The notes beneath the pieces are model-generated. The model made no database searches and was not told where the DNA came from. It was given only the letters and a program-made list of their open reading frames with translations. Position numbers and translations under genes: made by a program. This document shows positions 31,134-40,174 of a DNA stretch of 41,284 bases, in pieces; positions within the stretch are counted from its first letter, which is position 1, and every line of letters starts with the position of its first letter. This stretch comes from UBA5420 sp964485345. GTDB taxonomy: Bacteria > Bacillota > Limnochordia > Darwinibacteriales > Darwinibacteriaceae. The DNA is taken from positions 1 through 41,284 of the forward strand of contig CAZAJB010000015.1 in the NCBI GenBank assembly GCA_964485345.1, written 5' to 3'.

Positions 31134-33020
31134 ATGATTAGAACCTTAGAAGATCTGCAACAGTTCCAAGCAGAGCAGGCAGAGCGTTTGCGCCGGGAAA
31201 AAGCGAACACGCAGGCAAAAGTCCTGGTTGGTATGGGAACATGTGGTATCGCCGCAGGCGCCCAAGAGGTTTACGATGCCATTTGTGCTGAGCTCAAGGA
31301 GCAGGGTATCGAAGATGTTGTTGTGGCGCAGACAGGATGCATAGGCTTTTGTGCCCAAGAACCCCTAGCGGAAGTGATCCTGCCAGGTGGCAGACAGGTT
31401 CTTTATGGTCACATTGACGCTGAAAAGGCGCGCAAAATTGTTACCCAGCACATCGCCGGTGGTGAGGTTATTACAGAGTGGGCGGTGAACGGTGGGGCCC
31501 TTCTTCCTGAGGATCAGCGAGCTGAGGCCGAGATTGTGGAATTTAGTGAGGTGCCTTTCTTTAAGACCCAAGTGCGGATTGCCCTGAGAAACTGTGGAGT
31601 CATCAACCCAGAATCCCTCGGCGAATATATCGTGCGCGATGGTTATCAATCTTTGGCGAAAGTGTTGACCCAGATGACCCCGGCCGAAGTCGTGGAAGAG
31701 ATGAAGCAATCCGGTCTAAGGGGAAGGGGCGGCGGAGGCTTTTCCACTGGTATGAAATGGGATTTCGCCCACAAGCAGCCTCCGGGACAAAAATACATTG
31801 TCTGTAATGCAGACGAAGGTGATCCCGGTGCTTTTATGGATCGCAGTATTCTAGAGGGCGATCCCCATAGTGTGGTCGAAGGTATGGCCATCGGAGCGTA
31901 TGCTATCGGGGCAAACAAAGGTTATGTTTATTGTCGGGCCGAATACCCCATCGCTGTGAAGCGCCTGAACCTAGCGATTTCCCAGGCAAAAGAGGAGGGG
32001 CTGTTAGGAGAGAATATCTTCGGTACGGACTTTTCCTTCGATCTCGAAGTTCGGCTTGGTGCAGGGGCCTTTGTCTGTGGGGAAGAAACCGCGCTCTTGG
32101 CCTCCATCGAAGGCCAACGGGGAGAACCCAGGCTGCGCCCGCCCTATCCTGCCGTCTCGGGATTGTGGGGACGACCGACAATTATCAATAATGTAGAGAC
32201 CTTCGCTAATGTAGCTCCCATCATTCATAAGGGTTCCACGTGGTTTGGCAGTATTGGTTCGGAGAATAGTAAGGGCACCAAGGTGTTTGCTCTGGCGGGC
32301 GAGATCAACAACATTGGACTGGCGGAAATTCCCATGGGAACCACTTTGCGTGAAGTTATCTTTGATATTGGTGGAGGTGTCCCCGCTGGCAAGCGCTTTA
32401 AAGGGGCACAGACCGGGGGTCCCTCCGGAGGCTGCATTCCCGCAGAATATCTCGACACACCAATTGACTACGATAATCTAGCCAAACTAGGCACCATTAT
32501 GGGGTCAGGTGGTCTGATTATTATGGCCGAAGATACTTGTATGGTAGACTTAGCACGCTTCTTCTTGGATTTCACCCAAGAAGAGTCTTGCGGCAAATGT
32601 CCTCCCTGTAGAGTGGGAACGACCGTGATGTTAGATATGCTGAATCGAATCGTGGAAGGAAAAGGCGAAGCAGGGGATCTGGAGAAACTCGAAGAGCTTG
32701 GGAAGAATATTAAGGCGGCTTCCCTCTGTGGTCTCGGGCAGACGGCCCCGAATCCTGTCTTGAGCACGATGCGCTATTTCCGGGAAGAATACGAAGAGCA
32801 TGTACACGATAAGAAATGCCGAGCTGGCGTTTGTACCGCCCTCTTCCAGTACTATATTATTCCAGAGAACTGCAAACGTTGCGGTATCTGTGCCAAAGTC
32901 TGTCCGGTTCAGTGCATCAGCGGTGATAGAAAAACGCCCTATGTAATTGACCAAGATCCATGTATTAAGTGCGGCGCTTGTATGGAGAGCTGCCCATTTG
33001 GTGCTATTATAAAGCGATGA
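31134..33020 (+). CDS. NuoF-like NAD(P)-binding flavoprotein subunit of formate dehydrogenase
   Basis: 628 aa from ATG 31134 (GGAGG 9 nt upstream; ATG 31128 is too close). Domains in order: an N-terminal thioredoxin-like [2Fe-2S] module (C-x4 to GCIGFC, residues about 28-100), the NADH- and FMN-binding core GRGGGGFSTGMKW and CNADEGDPGAFMDR, SLBB, the SCGKCPPCRVGT four-Cys cluster, and a C-terminal 2x[4Fe-4S] ferredoxin (CKRCGICAKVCPVQC, CIKCGACMESCPFGA). This layout matches NuoF/HndC/FdhB diaphorase subunits. It reduces or oxidises NAD(P) (coenzyme choice not readable) with electrons from FdhA; flavin-based bifurcation with ferredoxin is possible. Confidence 0.93.
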   Translation: MIRTLEDLQQFQAEQAERLRREKANTQAKVLVGMGTCGIAAGAQEVYDAICAELKEQGIEDVVVAQTGCIGFCAQEPLAEVILPGGRQVLYGHIDAEKARKIVTQHIAGGEVITEWAVNGGALLPEDQRAEAEIVEFSEVPFFKTQVRIALRNCGVINPESLGEYIVRDGYQSLAKVLTQMTPAEVVEEMKQSGLRGRGGGGFSTGMKWDFAHKQPPGQKYIVCNADEGDPGAFMDRSILEGDPHSVVEGMAIGAYAIGANKGYVYCRAEYPIAVKRLNLAISQAKEEGLLGENIFGTDFSFDLEVRLGAGAFVCGEETALLASIEGQRGEPRLRPPYPAVSGLWGRPTIINNVETFANVAPIIHKGSTWFGSIGSENSKGTKVFALAGEINNIGLAEIPMGTTLREVIFDIGGGVPAGKRFKGAQTGGPSGGCIPAEYLDTPIDYDNLAKLGTIMGSGGLIIMAEDTCMVDLARFFLDFTQEESCGKCPPCRVGTTVMLDMLNRIVEGKGEAGDLEKLEELGKNIKAASLCGLGQTAPNPVLSTMRYFREEYEEHVHDKKCRAGVCTALFQYYIIPENCKRCGICAKVCPVQCISGDRKTPYVIDQDPCIKCGACMESCPFGAIIKR

Positions 33021-33038
33021 GAGAAAGGAGATGTGTAG

Positions 33039-35735
33039 ATGTTAAACGTTACCATTGATGGTCACCGGTTGCAAGTTAAGGAAGGCACGACGATCCTCGA
33101 AGCCTGTGAGCTTGTGGGCATCGAAATACCAACTTTGTGTCACCTCAAGCACCTCGCGCCCGAAGGTTCCTGCCGGATGTGCGTGGTTGAAGTAAAAGGC
33201 GCTAGGGATCTGAAGGTTTCTTGTGCCACTGTATGCGATGAAGGCATGGAAGTGGTCAGCATGAACGAAAAAGTCCATGCCTGGCGACGCTTTATCATTG
33301 AGATGCTTCTTGCAGACCATCATATAGACTGTTTTTCTTGTTCCGATACGGGGCAGTGTAAGCTGTATCAATATTCTTTGGATTACGGAATTCGTGAACC
33401 GTTGTTTAAGGTAGAAGCTCGAGATTGGGAAAAGGACGAGACCAACAGGTTTTTCGACTACGATCCCCATAAGTGTATTCTCTGCCGTAGATGTGTCAGG
33501 GTTTGTAACGATCGCCAGTGTAATCATACACTGACTCTGAACAATCGCGGCATTGACACAAAAGTCGGTATGCCTTTTGACGAGCTTTTCATCGATAGTA
33601 ATTGTGTCTCTTGCGGTAACTGTGTCTCTGTTTGTCCCACCGGTGCCTTGGCTACCAAGTCGAGCAAGAACTACCGGTCCTGGGAAGTGACGAAAACTCG
33701 CACCACCTGTTCGTATTGCGCTGTGGGTTGTCAGATGGACCTGGTGGTGAAAAAAGGGAAAGTGGTGGGAGTCGAACCCGCTGACGGCCATTCCAACAAA
33801 GGGTTGCTCTGTGTAAAGGGCAAGTTTGCCTACAAGTTTATTGATCATCCTGATCGGCTTACCACACCTCTGATTCGCAAAGACGGTGTCCTGGAGCCCG
33901 CGAGCTGGGATGAAGCCCTTGACCTTGTTGTAGATAATCTGCAGAGGATTAAGGCAGAGAGTGGTCCAGATGCCATTGCTGGTTTTTCCTCGTCTCGTAC
34001 GGCGAACGAGGACAATTACGCGTTTATGAAGATGATGAGAGGAGCCATTGGCACCAACAATGTGGACAATTGTGCCCGTGTCTGACACGCTCCTACGGTG
34101 GCTGGTCTAGCCATCACGTTAGGTAGCGGGGCCATGACGAATTCCGTAGCGGAAGTCGTGGATGCCGATGTCATCTTTTTGATTGGATCGAATCCTACCG
34201 AGGCGCATCCTGTGATGGGCACTCAAATTAGGCAAGCGAGAAAACGTGGAGCCAAGCTGATTGTGGCGGATCCGCGGGTAATTGATCTGGCGAAAGAGGC
34301 CGCGGTGCATCTACAACTGACGCCTGGTACGAACATTGCCCTCCTAAATGGTATGATGCACACGATTATTACTGAGGGCTTGATGGATAAGGACTATGTG
34401 GAAAACCAAACCGAGGGCTTTGACGCACTCTGGGACGTTGTTAAGGATTACACGCCAGAAAAAGCAGGGGAAATCTGCGGTATTGACCCAGAGGATCTCA
34501 AAGCAGCCGCTAGACTCTACGCGAGCGGCAGACGTGCGCCAATTTACTACTGTCTTGGCGTGACAGAGCACTCCTCGGGTACAGCAGGCGTGATGTCCAT
34601 TTCGAATCTGGCCCTTCTGTGTGGTAATGTGGGCAAGTATGCAGCTGGTGTTAATCCTTTGCGTGGCCAGAATAATGTACAGGGCGCTTGTGATATGGGA
34701 GCCATACCTGCCATGTATTCCGGCTACCAGAAGGTTGCTGATCCCGAGGTTCGTGCGAAGTTCTCGCAGGCCTGGGGCGTGGAGATGTCGGAAACAACCG
34801 GCCTTACCAGCATTGAAGCAATGAATGGGGCAGTGCGCGGCGATGTGCGAGGGATTTATATCATGGGCGAAAACCCCATGCTCAGTGATCCCAATATTGC
34901 CCATGTGGAGCAGAGTTTGAAGAATCTAGATTTCCTGGTTGTGCAGGACATCTTCCTGACTGAGACGGCGGAGCTTGCAGATGTGGTTCTTCCGGCCTCC
35001 TGTTTTGCTGAGAAGGAAGGTACCTTTACCAATACCGAGCGCAGGGTGCAAAGGGTGCGCAAAGCTGTTGAAGGCCCGGGCGAAAGCCGCGAGGATTGGG
35101 CTATTTTGGCCGAAGTGATGCGCCGCCTTGGTTTTGATCCTGGGTTTGGCTCTGCGAGCGAGATTATGGATGAGATCGCCAGGCTCACTCCCTCTTTCGG
35201 GGGAATCAGCCATAAACGTCTAGAGCAGGAGCAGGTTCAATGGCCCTGTCCGAGTTCTGATCATCCAGGTACCCCCATTTTGCATGTGGGCAAATTCTCC
35301 AGGGGAGAGCGTGCTATGTTTAGACCATGGCCCTACATTCCCGCCGGCGAACTGCCAGATGATGAGTATCCTATGCTGCTCTCTACTGGACGGTTGCTGT
35401 ATCATTACAATACACCAACAATGACTGGGAAGAATGAGGAGCTTATGGAGATTGAGGGCCGCTCCTTCATTGAGATTAACCCTGCAGATGCGGACAAACT
35501 TGGAGTGGAGCAGGGCGGAAGGATGAAGGTTGCTTCTAGGCGGGGCGAGATCGAAACAGAAGCTCGGGTGACAGAACGAGTTCCCGAAGGTGTGCTCTTT
35601 ATGCCTTTCCACTTTGCTGATGGGCCGGCTAACGCGCTAACGAGCAGCGTTGTTGATCCGATCAGCGACACGCCAGAATACAAAGTCTGTGCAGTGAAGA
35701 TCAAAAGGATTGCCCAAGATGCCAGAGTTTCGTAG
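33039..35735 (+). CDS. fdhA: Selenocysteine formate dehydrogenase catalytic subunit
   Basis: 898 aa read through an in-frame TGA (34083-34085) decoded as Sec349. N-terminal NuoG-like region: [2Fe-2S] with C34, C45, C48, C62; His/Cys cluster HHIDCFSC; two [4Fe-4S] sets (CILCRRCVRVC, CVSCGNCVSVCP). Then the Mo/W-bis-pterin domain starts with its own [4Fe-4S] CSYCAVGC...C. The active site reads CARV-Sec-HAPTVAGL, identical in form to known Sec-FdhA, with the conserved His right after Sec. Downstream is complete molybdopterin oxidoreductase plus dinucleotide-binding domain (TNTERRVQRV, LLLSTGRLLYHYNT). Interconverts formate and CO2. Overlaps mobA by 17 nt. The enzyme needs SelA/B/C/D elsewhere. 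Confidence 0.93.
34083..34123 (+). promoter_or_regulatory. Selenocysteine TGA and bacterial SECIS hairpin
   Basis: TGA is followed by a stem GGTGGCT (34097-34103) / AGCCATC (34109-34115) with loop GGTCT (34104-34108), and an outer helix CCTAC / GTTAGG. The loop begins 18 nt after TGA, the same spacing and the same GGUCU loop as the E. coli fdhF SECIS bound by SelB. I do not see the bulged U of the E. coli element. Confidence 0.88.
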
Positions 35736-36312
35736 TGCGGTGATCCTTGCGGGTGGTAAATCCACCCGCATGGGTTTTGATAAGCAGCTTTTACAGATGC
35801 AGGATGAGTCCATCGTCCTGCATTTGGTTACCCTACTGAAGACTCGCTTTCGTGATATTATGGTGTCGAGCGCGACTCCAGAGCTCTATGCCGGGATTGA
35901 CGTGCGGGTGATCCAGGATCTTCACCAAGATATCGGTCCCCTAGGGGGGATTCATGCAGCATTGTGTGGCGCCAGGAGCGAGGCTGTTTTTGTGATTGCC
36001 TGTGATATGCCCTATGTGGAGATCGCCTACATTGATTATATGGTAGGCGAACTGGCGAAAGGAAGCTATGATGCTTGCGTTACACAGCACGGAGATTACC
36101 TAGAGGTTTTCCATTCGTTCTTCCTCCGTTCGGCTTTGCCCCTGCTCGAAGAGGAGTTAGCGGCAGGCCGCCATTCCGTACAGCGCTTCACGAGAAAACT
36201 TGATGCCCTCATCATCCCTGAAGAGAAGGCAGCACCCTTCCTTCCAGGTTGGCGGGCTTTTACCAATTTGAACACTCCCGCTGAGTATGAGCAATTCCTG
36301 GGGGCCAAGTGA
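35719..36312 (+). CDS. mobA: Molybdenum cofactor guanylyltransferase
   Basis: 197 aa from ATG 35719 (AAAAGGA about 9 nt upstream), 17 nt inside fdhA. GT-A nucleotidyltransferase signature: VILAGGKSTRMGFDK at the N-terminus, DIGPLGGIHAAL, and the metal-binding CDMPYV. It couples GMP to molybdopterin (or tungstopterin) to make the bis-MGD form used by FdhA. Translationally coupled to fdhA; partner of the MobB-like protein. Confidence 0.92.
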   Translation: MPEFRSAVILAGGKSTRMGFDKQLLQMQDESIVLHLVTLLKTRFRDIMVSSATPELYAGIDVRVIQDLHQDIGPLGGIHAALCGARSEAVFVIACDMPYVEIAYIDYMVGELAKGSYDACVTQHGDYLEVFHSFFLRSALPLLEEELAAGRHSVQRFTRKLDALIIPEEKAAPFLPGWRAFTNLNTPAEYEQFLGAK

Positions 36313-36322
36313 GGGATGTAGC

Positions 36323-37021
36323 ATGATGGATGTTGCCAAGCAGTTTGAGATTATTAGGATCGAAGATGGCCAGAAAAAACAGGTGCACGATCAGATCATT
36401 GTAGAGTACGATCTCGCCCTGTATGTCAATGGCGAGCATTTTGTGGATATGCTTTGCACGCCTAGGGATCTGCAGTGTTTGGTTTATGGACATCTTTTTG
36501 CAGAAGGTGTAGTTCGCTGCAAGGAGGATGTGCAAGAGTTCACGCTCGCCGAACACCGGGCGGATATAATTCTAAGGGGAAATGTAGCTAAGGAAGTCCA
36601 AGCGCTGCAAACCAATGTCCTGCTACGGGCAGAAGATGTCTTCGCCGTAGTGGGTTCCTTTCATGGTCAATCGGAGCTTTTTAGCAGCACCGGTGGAGTG
36701 CATAATTGTGAGCTCCATCATCTGGATGGGCGGAGGATCTTTATGGAAGACTTAGGTCGGCATAATGCGGGGGACAAAGCCTTGGGTGGGGCGCTGCTAG
36801 AAGACTGGGACCTGACAAGGGCTTACATGATTAGTAGTGGCAGAGTACCGAAATATATGGCGCAAAAGGCCATCAATACGGGGATTTCCATCATTATATC
36901 AAAGTCTCCTGCAACTGCTCAGGCTGTGGAGCTTGCGAGGGCCCATAACTTGACTCTGTGCGGTTTTGTTAGGGGAAGACGAATGAATATTTATAGTGGC
37001 CCAGAGCGGATTTTGGGCTAG
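36323..37021 (+). CDS. fdhD: Formate dehydrogenase sulfurtransferase/accessory protein FdhD
   Basis: 232 aa; ATG 36323 with GAGGG 7 nt upstream. Family blocks seen: FSSTGGVHNCEL, MEDLGRHNAGDKALG, SSGRVPKYMAQKA and LCGFVRGRRMNIYSG. FdhD delivers sulfur to the Mo/W centre of formate dehydrogenase and shepherds it to bis-MGD. The usual Cys-x2-Cys loop of E. coli FdhD is absent here; only the Cys in VHNC is near, and the protein is shorter than usual. Many clostridial homologues also lack the pair, so sulfur handling may differ. Eleventh gene of the 25758-37021 block, directly after mobA. Confidence 0.88.
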   Translation: MMDVAKQFEIIRIEDGQKKQVHDQIIVEYDLALYVNGEHFVDMLCTPRDLQCLVYGHLFAEGVVRCKEDVQEFTLAEHRADIILRGNVAKEVQALQTNVLLRAEDVFAVVGSFHGQSELFSSTGGVHNCELHHLDGRRIFMEDLGRHNAGDKALGGALLEDWDLTRAYMISSGRVPKYMAQKAINTGISIIISKSPATAQAVELARAHNLTLCGFVRGRRMNIYSGPERILG

Positions 37022-37075
37022 CTTTAAAGCTGCATACCTAGCAATCGAATTCAAATGAAGGCGAGGACTCCTAAT

Positions 37076-38857
37076 ATGGCTACTGGCCAAAAAATTAAGA
37101 GCTTAAGAAATTTGATGAAGAGTAAAGGTCTGGATGCCTATATAATCCCCACATCAGATCCACATCAATCTGAGTATTTGGCAGACTATTACAAAACCAG
37201 GGTCTGGTTATCGGGATTTACGGGCTCAGCTGGAACAGTTGTAGTTACTGAAGATAAGGCTATGCTGTGGGCTGATGGAAGGTATTTTATTCAAGCAGAA
37301 AACGAGTTAAAGGGTAGTGAGATCGAACTGTATAAAATTGGCATCCCTGGATTCCCAACCTACCCTGAATGGCTTAGGGATCATCTGGAAAACAACAGCC
37401 GGGTTGGTTTCGATGGTGAGGTTTTTGCCCAAGCCAGCGTGGCAAGCCTGGAGAAAGTGCTAGAGGGAAAGGGCATCGATCTAGTTGGTCAATACGATTT
37501 GATCGATGAAATATGGGAGGACAGACCAAAAGCTCCAAGCAGCAGGGCTTTCCTCCACGAAATTCAATATACGGGTAAGACTACTGCCGAGAAGCTAGAA
37601 AAAGTCAGGGAAATCATGGAGAAGAAGAAGGCTACCCATTTTATTGTGGGCAGTCTAGATGACATTGCCTGGCTCTACAATATTAGGGGCGGGGATGTAG
37701 AGAATAACCCCGTGGTCATCTCTTATGCGATGATTACCCAAGACGAAGCGTGGCTATTTGTCGATCAGGAAAAGATAGGTCAAGATGTAAGGAATAACTT
37801 GAGCGATCAGGGAGTGAACATTGACGACTACGAGAACCTTGCAGATCATGTACAAGGGATCAATGAAAATGGCAGCATATTCTTAGATCCTGCTAACATT
37901 AATGCCTGGTTATACAGTGTGATTCCTGCTGAATGTGAGATCATCAAGGGCACAAATATTACGGCAGAATTAAAAGGGGTAAAAAACCCAACGGAAATTG
38001 AGAATCAACGAAATGCCTATATCAAGGATGGAGCAGCTCTAGTCAAATTCATGTATTGGTTGGATGAGAATATAGGCAAGATGAAGATTACTGAGCTATC
38101 CGCAGCAGAAAAACTGGAGGAATTTAGGCGGCAGCAAGATGGCTTTATAGAACCAAGCTTCACAACGATAGCAGCTTACAAAGAAAATGCGGCAATGATG
38201 CATTACTCTGCAGTAGAAGGCAAATCAAATTATGAGTTAGAACCAGTAGCTATGTTTTTGGTGGATTCTGGTGGTCAGTACTATGACGGAACAACAGATA
38301 TTACCCGTACGATTGTCTTGGGAGATATTACGGAAGAAGAGAAGAGAGATTTTACCCTTACGCTAAAATCCCATATCAACCTCATGAATGCCAGATTTTT
38401 GTATGGGGCTACCGGAGCAGGGCTGGATGCCATAGCCCGTTATCCCCTATGGCAAGAGGGTTTGGATTACAAATGTGGTACTGGCCACGGTGTAGGTTTT
38501 TTGCTCAATGTGCATGAAGGGCCTCACGGAATGGGTATGAATAGAAATAACGTAACCTTTGAAAAAGGCATGATTATTACAGTCGAACCAGGAGTCTATA
38601 AGCAAGGAAAACATGGAGTTAGAATTGAAAACGTGGCCGTTGTAGACGAAGACATCAAGACAGACTCGGGACAATTTATGAAATTTGAAGTCCTCTCCTT
38701 TGTGCCCATCGATCTAGAAGGAGTTCAAGTAGATTTGCTCAGTTCTGAGGAAAAGGCGTGGCTAAACAGCTATCACGCAGAAGTGTACAGCAAACTTTCA
38801 CCTTATCTTGCCGATGGTGAAAAAGAATGGTTGGAAAATAAGACGAGAAGTATCTAG
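37076..38857 (+). CDS. pepP: Xaa-Pro aminopeptidase, M24B family
   Basis: 593 aa. An ATG at 37055 lacks a ribosome binding site; GAGGA 8 nt upstream favours ATG 37076 (MATGQKIKSLRNLM). Three-domain long form (about 590-600 aa): two N-terminal creatinase-like domains (residues 1-about 310), then the pita-bread metalloprotease. Metal ligands: DSGGQYYDGTTDITRT (two Asp), GTGHGVGF (His), EPGVY and GVRIENV (two Glu). It releases N-terminal residues next to proline in the cytoplasm. Sequence is slightly more AT-rich than upstream genes. Unlinked to the fdh cluster functionally. Confidence 0.94.
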   Translation: MATGQKIKSLRNLMKSKGLDAYIIPTSDPHQSEYLADYYKTRVWLSGFTGSAGTVVVTEDKAMLWADGRYFIQAENELKGSEIELYKIGIPGFPTYPEWLRDHLENNSRVGFDGEVFAQASVASLEKVLEGKGIDLVGQYDLIDEIWEDRPKAPSSRAFLHEIQYTGKTTAEKLEKVREIMEKKKATHFIVGSLDDIAWLYNIRGGDVENNPVVISYAMITQDEAWLFVDQEKIGQDVRNNLSDQGVNIDDYENLADHVQGINENGSIFLDPANINAWLYSVIPAECEIIKGTNITAELKGVKNPTEIENQRNAYIKDGAALVKFMYWLDENIGKMKITELSAAEKLEEFRRQQDGFIEPSFTTIAAYKENAAMMHYSAVEGKSNYELEPVAMFLVDSGGQYYDGTTDITRTIVLGDITEEEKRDFTLTLKSHINLMNARFLYGATGAGLDAIARYPLWQEGLDYKCGTGHGVGFLLNVHEGPHGMGMNRNNVTFEKGMIITVEPGVYKQGKHGVRIENVAVVDEDIKTDSGQFMKFEVLSFVPIDLEGVQVDLLSSEEKAWLNSYHAEVYSKLSPYLADGEKEWLENKTRSI

Positions 38858-38889
38858 GGAATGTGCCTCGTGCAGTGTTATCCGTGCAG

Positions 38890-38918
38890 TTGACACTGAT
38901 CGGTCAATAGACTAAGAT
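38890..38918 (+). promoter_or_regulatory. Promoter of tRNA-Arg
   Basis: -35 TTGACA (38890-38895), exact 17-nt spacer, -10 TAAGAT (38913-38918), 8 nt before the tRNA 5' end. Confidence 0.85.
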
Positions 38919-38926
38919 ACTTATAG

Positions 38927-39003
38927 GCGCCCGTAGCTCAGCTGGATAGAGTATCTGACTTCGAATCAGAGGGCCACAGGTTCGAATCCTGTCGGGCGCG
39001 CCA
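38927..39003 (+). tRNA. tRNA-Arg (anticodon TCG), CCA encoded
   Basis: 77 nt: acceptor GCGCCCG/CGGGCGC, D-arm GCTCAGCTGGATAGAGT, anticodon stem TCTGA/TCAGA with loop CTTCGAA (anticodon TCG, reads CGA), T-arm ACAGGTTCGAATCCTGT, discriminator G, and CCA in the DNA. Own promoter and terminator. Mobile-element debris follows immediately. Confidence 0.97.
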
Positions 39004-39012
39004 TACGTAAAC

Positions 39013-39041
39013 AAAGACTGCAACGGTGTTGCGGTCTTTTT
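39013..39041 (+). terminator. Intrinsic terminator of tRNA-Arg
   Basis: 12-bp stem AAAGACTGCAAC / GTTGCGGTCTTT with one G-U pair and a 3-nt loop, followed by T run. The stem start is the same as at 3902. Confidence 0.88.
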
Positions 39042-39082
39042 CGCTTTGCTGGAAAATCCTTGTTATTACGTGTTGACAGCAG

Positions 39083-39262
39083 TTATCTAAAAAAATGGCA
39101 TTTGTGTTCCCCTGCTTGCAATAATAGGGTGGCAGCAGTATGCCTTAAATCATGGAAACAAATTTTCGGCAACTCCGCATGCTCTAGGATAGGATGAAAG
39201 TGTCTCTGTCTAAGACGGCTGTGGTCAAAAGGTGTACCAACTCTACTGGGAAAGACGAGATC
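39083..39262 (-). pseudogene. Tyrosine recombinase (phage integrase) fragment
   Basis: About 60 codons read DLVFPSRVGTPFDHSRLR...HPILEHAELPKICFHDLRHTAATLLLQAGEH, containing the catalytic H-x-x-R box (HDLRHTAATLL, quoted residues split). The N-terminal core and the C-terminal Tyr are missing: the frame stops soon after GEH. It lies 80 nt after tRNA-Arg, a usual integration site, on the opposite strand. It is a remnant, not active. Confidence 0.75.
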
Positions 39263-39267
39263 ATAGG

Positions 39268-39612
39268 TTAAATCGCAAGAACTAGCCTGTAACCCTCTAG
39301 GATGCCGTTGTTGATTGGCTTTATGTGCCATGCCATAACCCCATCCCAGTGTTTCTTAATCGTCTTGGCGACTTTGATTATCGGCTCTAGACGACTATGA
39401 GTAGCCCAGTAATACCAGCTGTTTAGGTAGGATTCTGCCGATGCATAGTCTTCTTGCTCGAAAAAATGCGCTAATGCTAGTTTGATGCGGTAGGCCCTCG
39501 CGGTTTTTAAGTTTAGCTCCGATAGGCTTGAGAGTTTTTCCGCTTGATCAGCGCTTAGATTTTTAGCACCCAGAGGATAATACCTTACAAGTGGTTTCAG
39601 TTCACTGGGCAC
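39268..39612 (-). pseudogene. ISL3-type transposase C-terminal fragment
   Basis: 115 codons resembling the end of DDE_Tnp_ISL3 transposases: LNLKTARAYRIKLALAHFF, SWYYWATHSRLEPI, KTIKKHWDGVMAW and NNGILEG. The frame is cut at its 5' side (in-frame stop upstream near 39640) and its match ends near 39292, where it butts against the integrase fragment. Upstream conserved DDE residues and both inverted repeats are missing. Confidence 0.75.
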
Positions 39613-40174
39613 TACACTAGAATTCCGGCTCGGTCTTGAGCCTAAACTCGCCTACTCCAATTACATTGGACGTACCATCCTCGAAAGCCTAAGTCCGCCT
39701 GGCGAGCTCCTGAAATGGTACCCGATGACTCTATTTCGCGGGCAATATCTCTGCGTTGGACAGGTATGTGGCTTGGCGCCAAACTCTGTCTAGGCCTCTG
39801 TGCCGTATTGGGAACAGATTGTTGACTGAAAACATTAAATTCTCCGGCTGCCACAGCTACAACCACTACGACTAAAAGTATCATCCATTCCCTGTGGGCA
39901 GGTGCTAACAGGACTAATCCTCATTACCCATCTACGGATCGGCGGATCTTCGCGCATATTGGGTGGAGGTTCCATCCAGTTCCCAGCATTTCGCGTAGTA
40001 GTTGTTGCTTAACATAGTTCGCTCCATACCTGTACCGACATCCTGGTCCCTATTTCTAGATATGGGATCCTTTTTGTGACCGTTATTTGGAAAAAACAGC
40101 ATAGAATAACCGAAAAACTTGCGGATCTTGTCGCTAAGATGAAAGTGAAGAACTAACTATAGGAGGTGCGCCCA
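39613..40174. other. Gene-poor remnant region
   Basis: 562 nt without a supported gene. One 80-codon minus-strand ORF (39642-39884) has a hydrophobic N-terminus but no convincing ribosome binding site or family likeness. An imperfect hairpin with TTTTT near 40044-40075 might be a terminator. No second copy of the tRNA 3' end (att site) was found here. Confidence 0.45.

Noticed and set aside
33042..34088. 348-codon ORF on the minus strand opposite fdhA
   Set aside because: It mirrors the coding strand of fdhA, has no family likeness or ribosome binding site, and the plus frame has all expected Fe-S motifs.
34098..35735. Separate gene for the C-terminal part of FdhA
   Set aside because: The frame is continuous with 33039 through the TGA, with the Sec active site and SECIS; 34098 is an internal GTG.
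39642..39884. 80-aa minus-strand ORF with hydrophobic N-terminus
   Set aside because: No good ribosome binding site, no recognisable family, and it lies within mobile-element debris.
38927..40174. att direct repeat of the tRNA 3' end
   Set aside because: No second copy of the tRNA 3' end was found downstream within the window.
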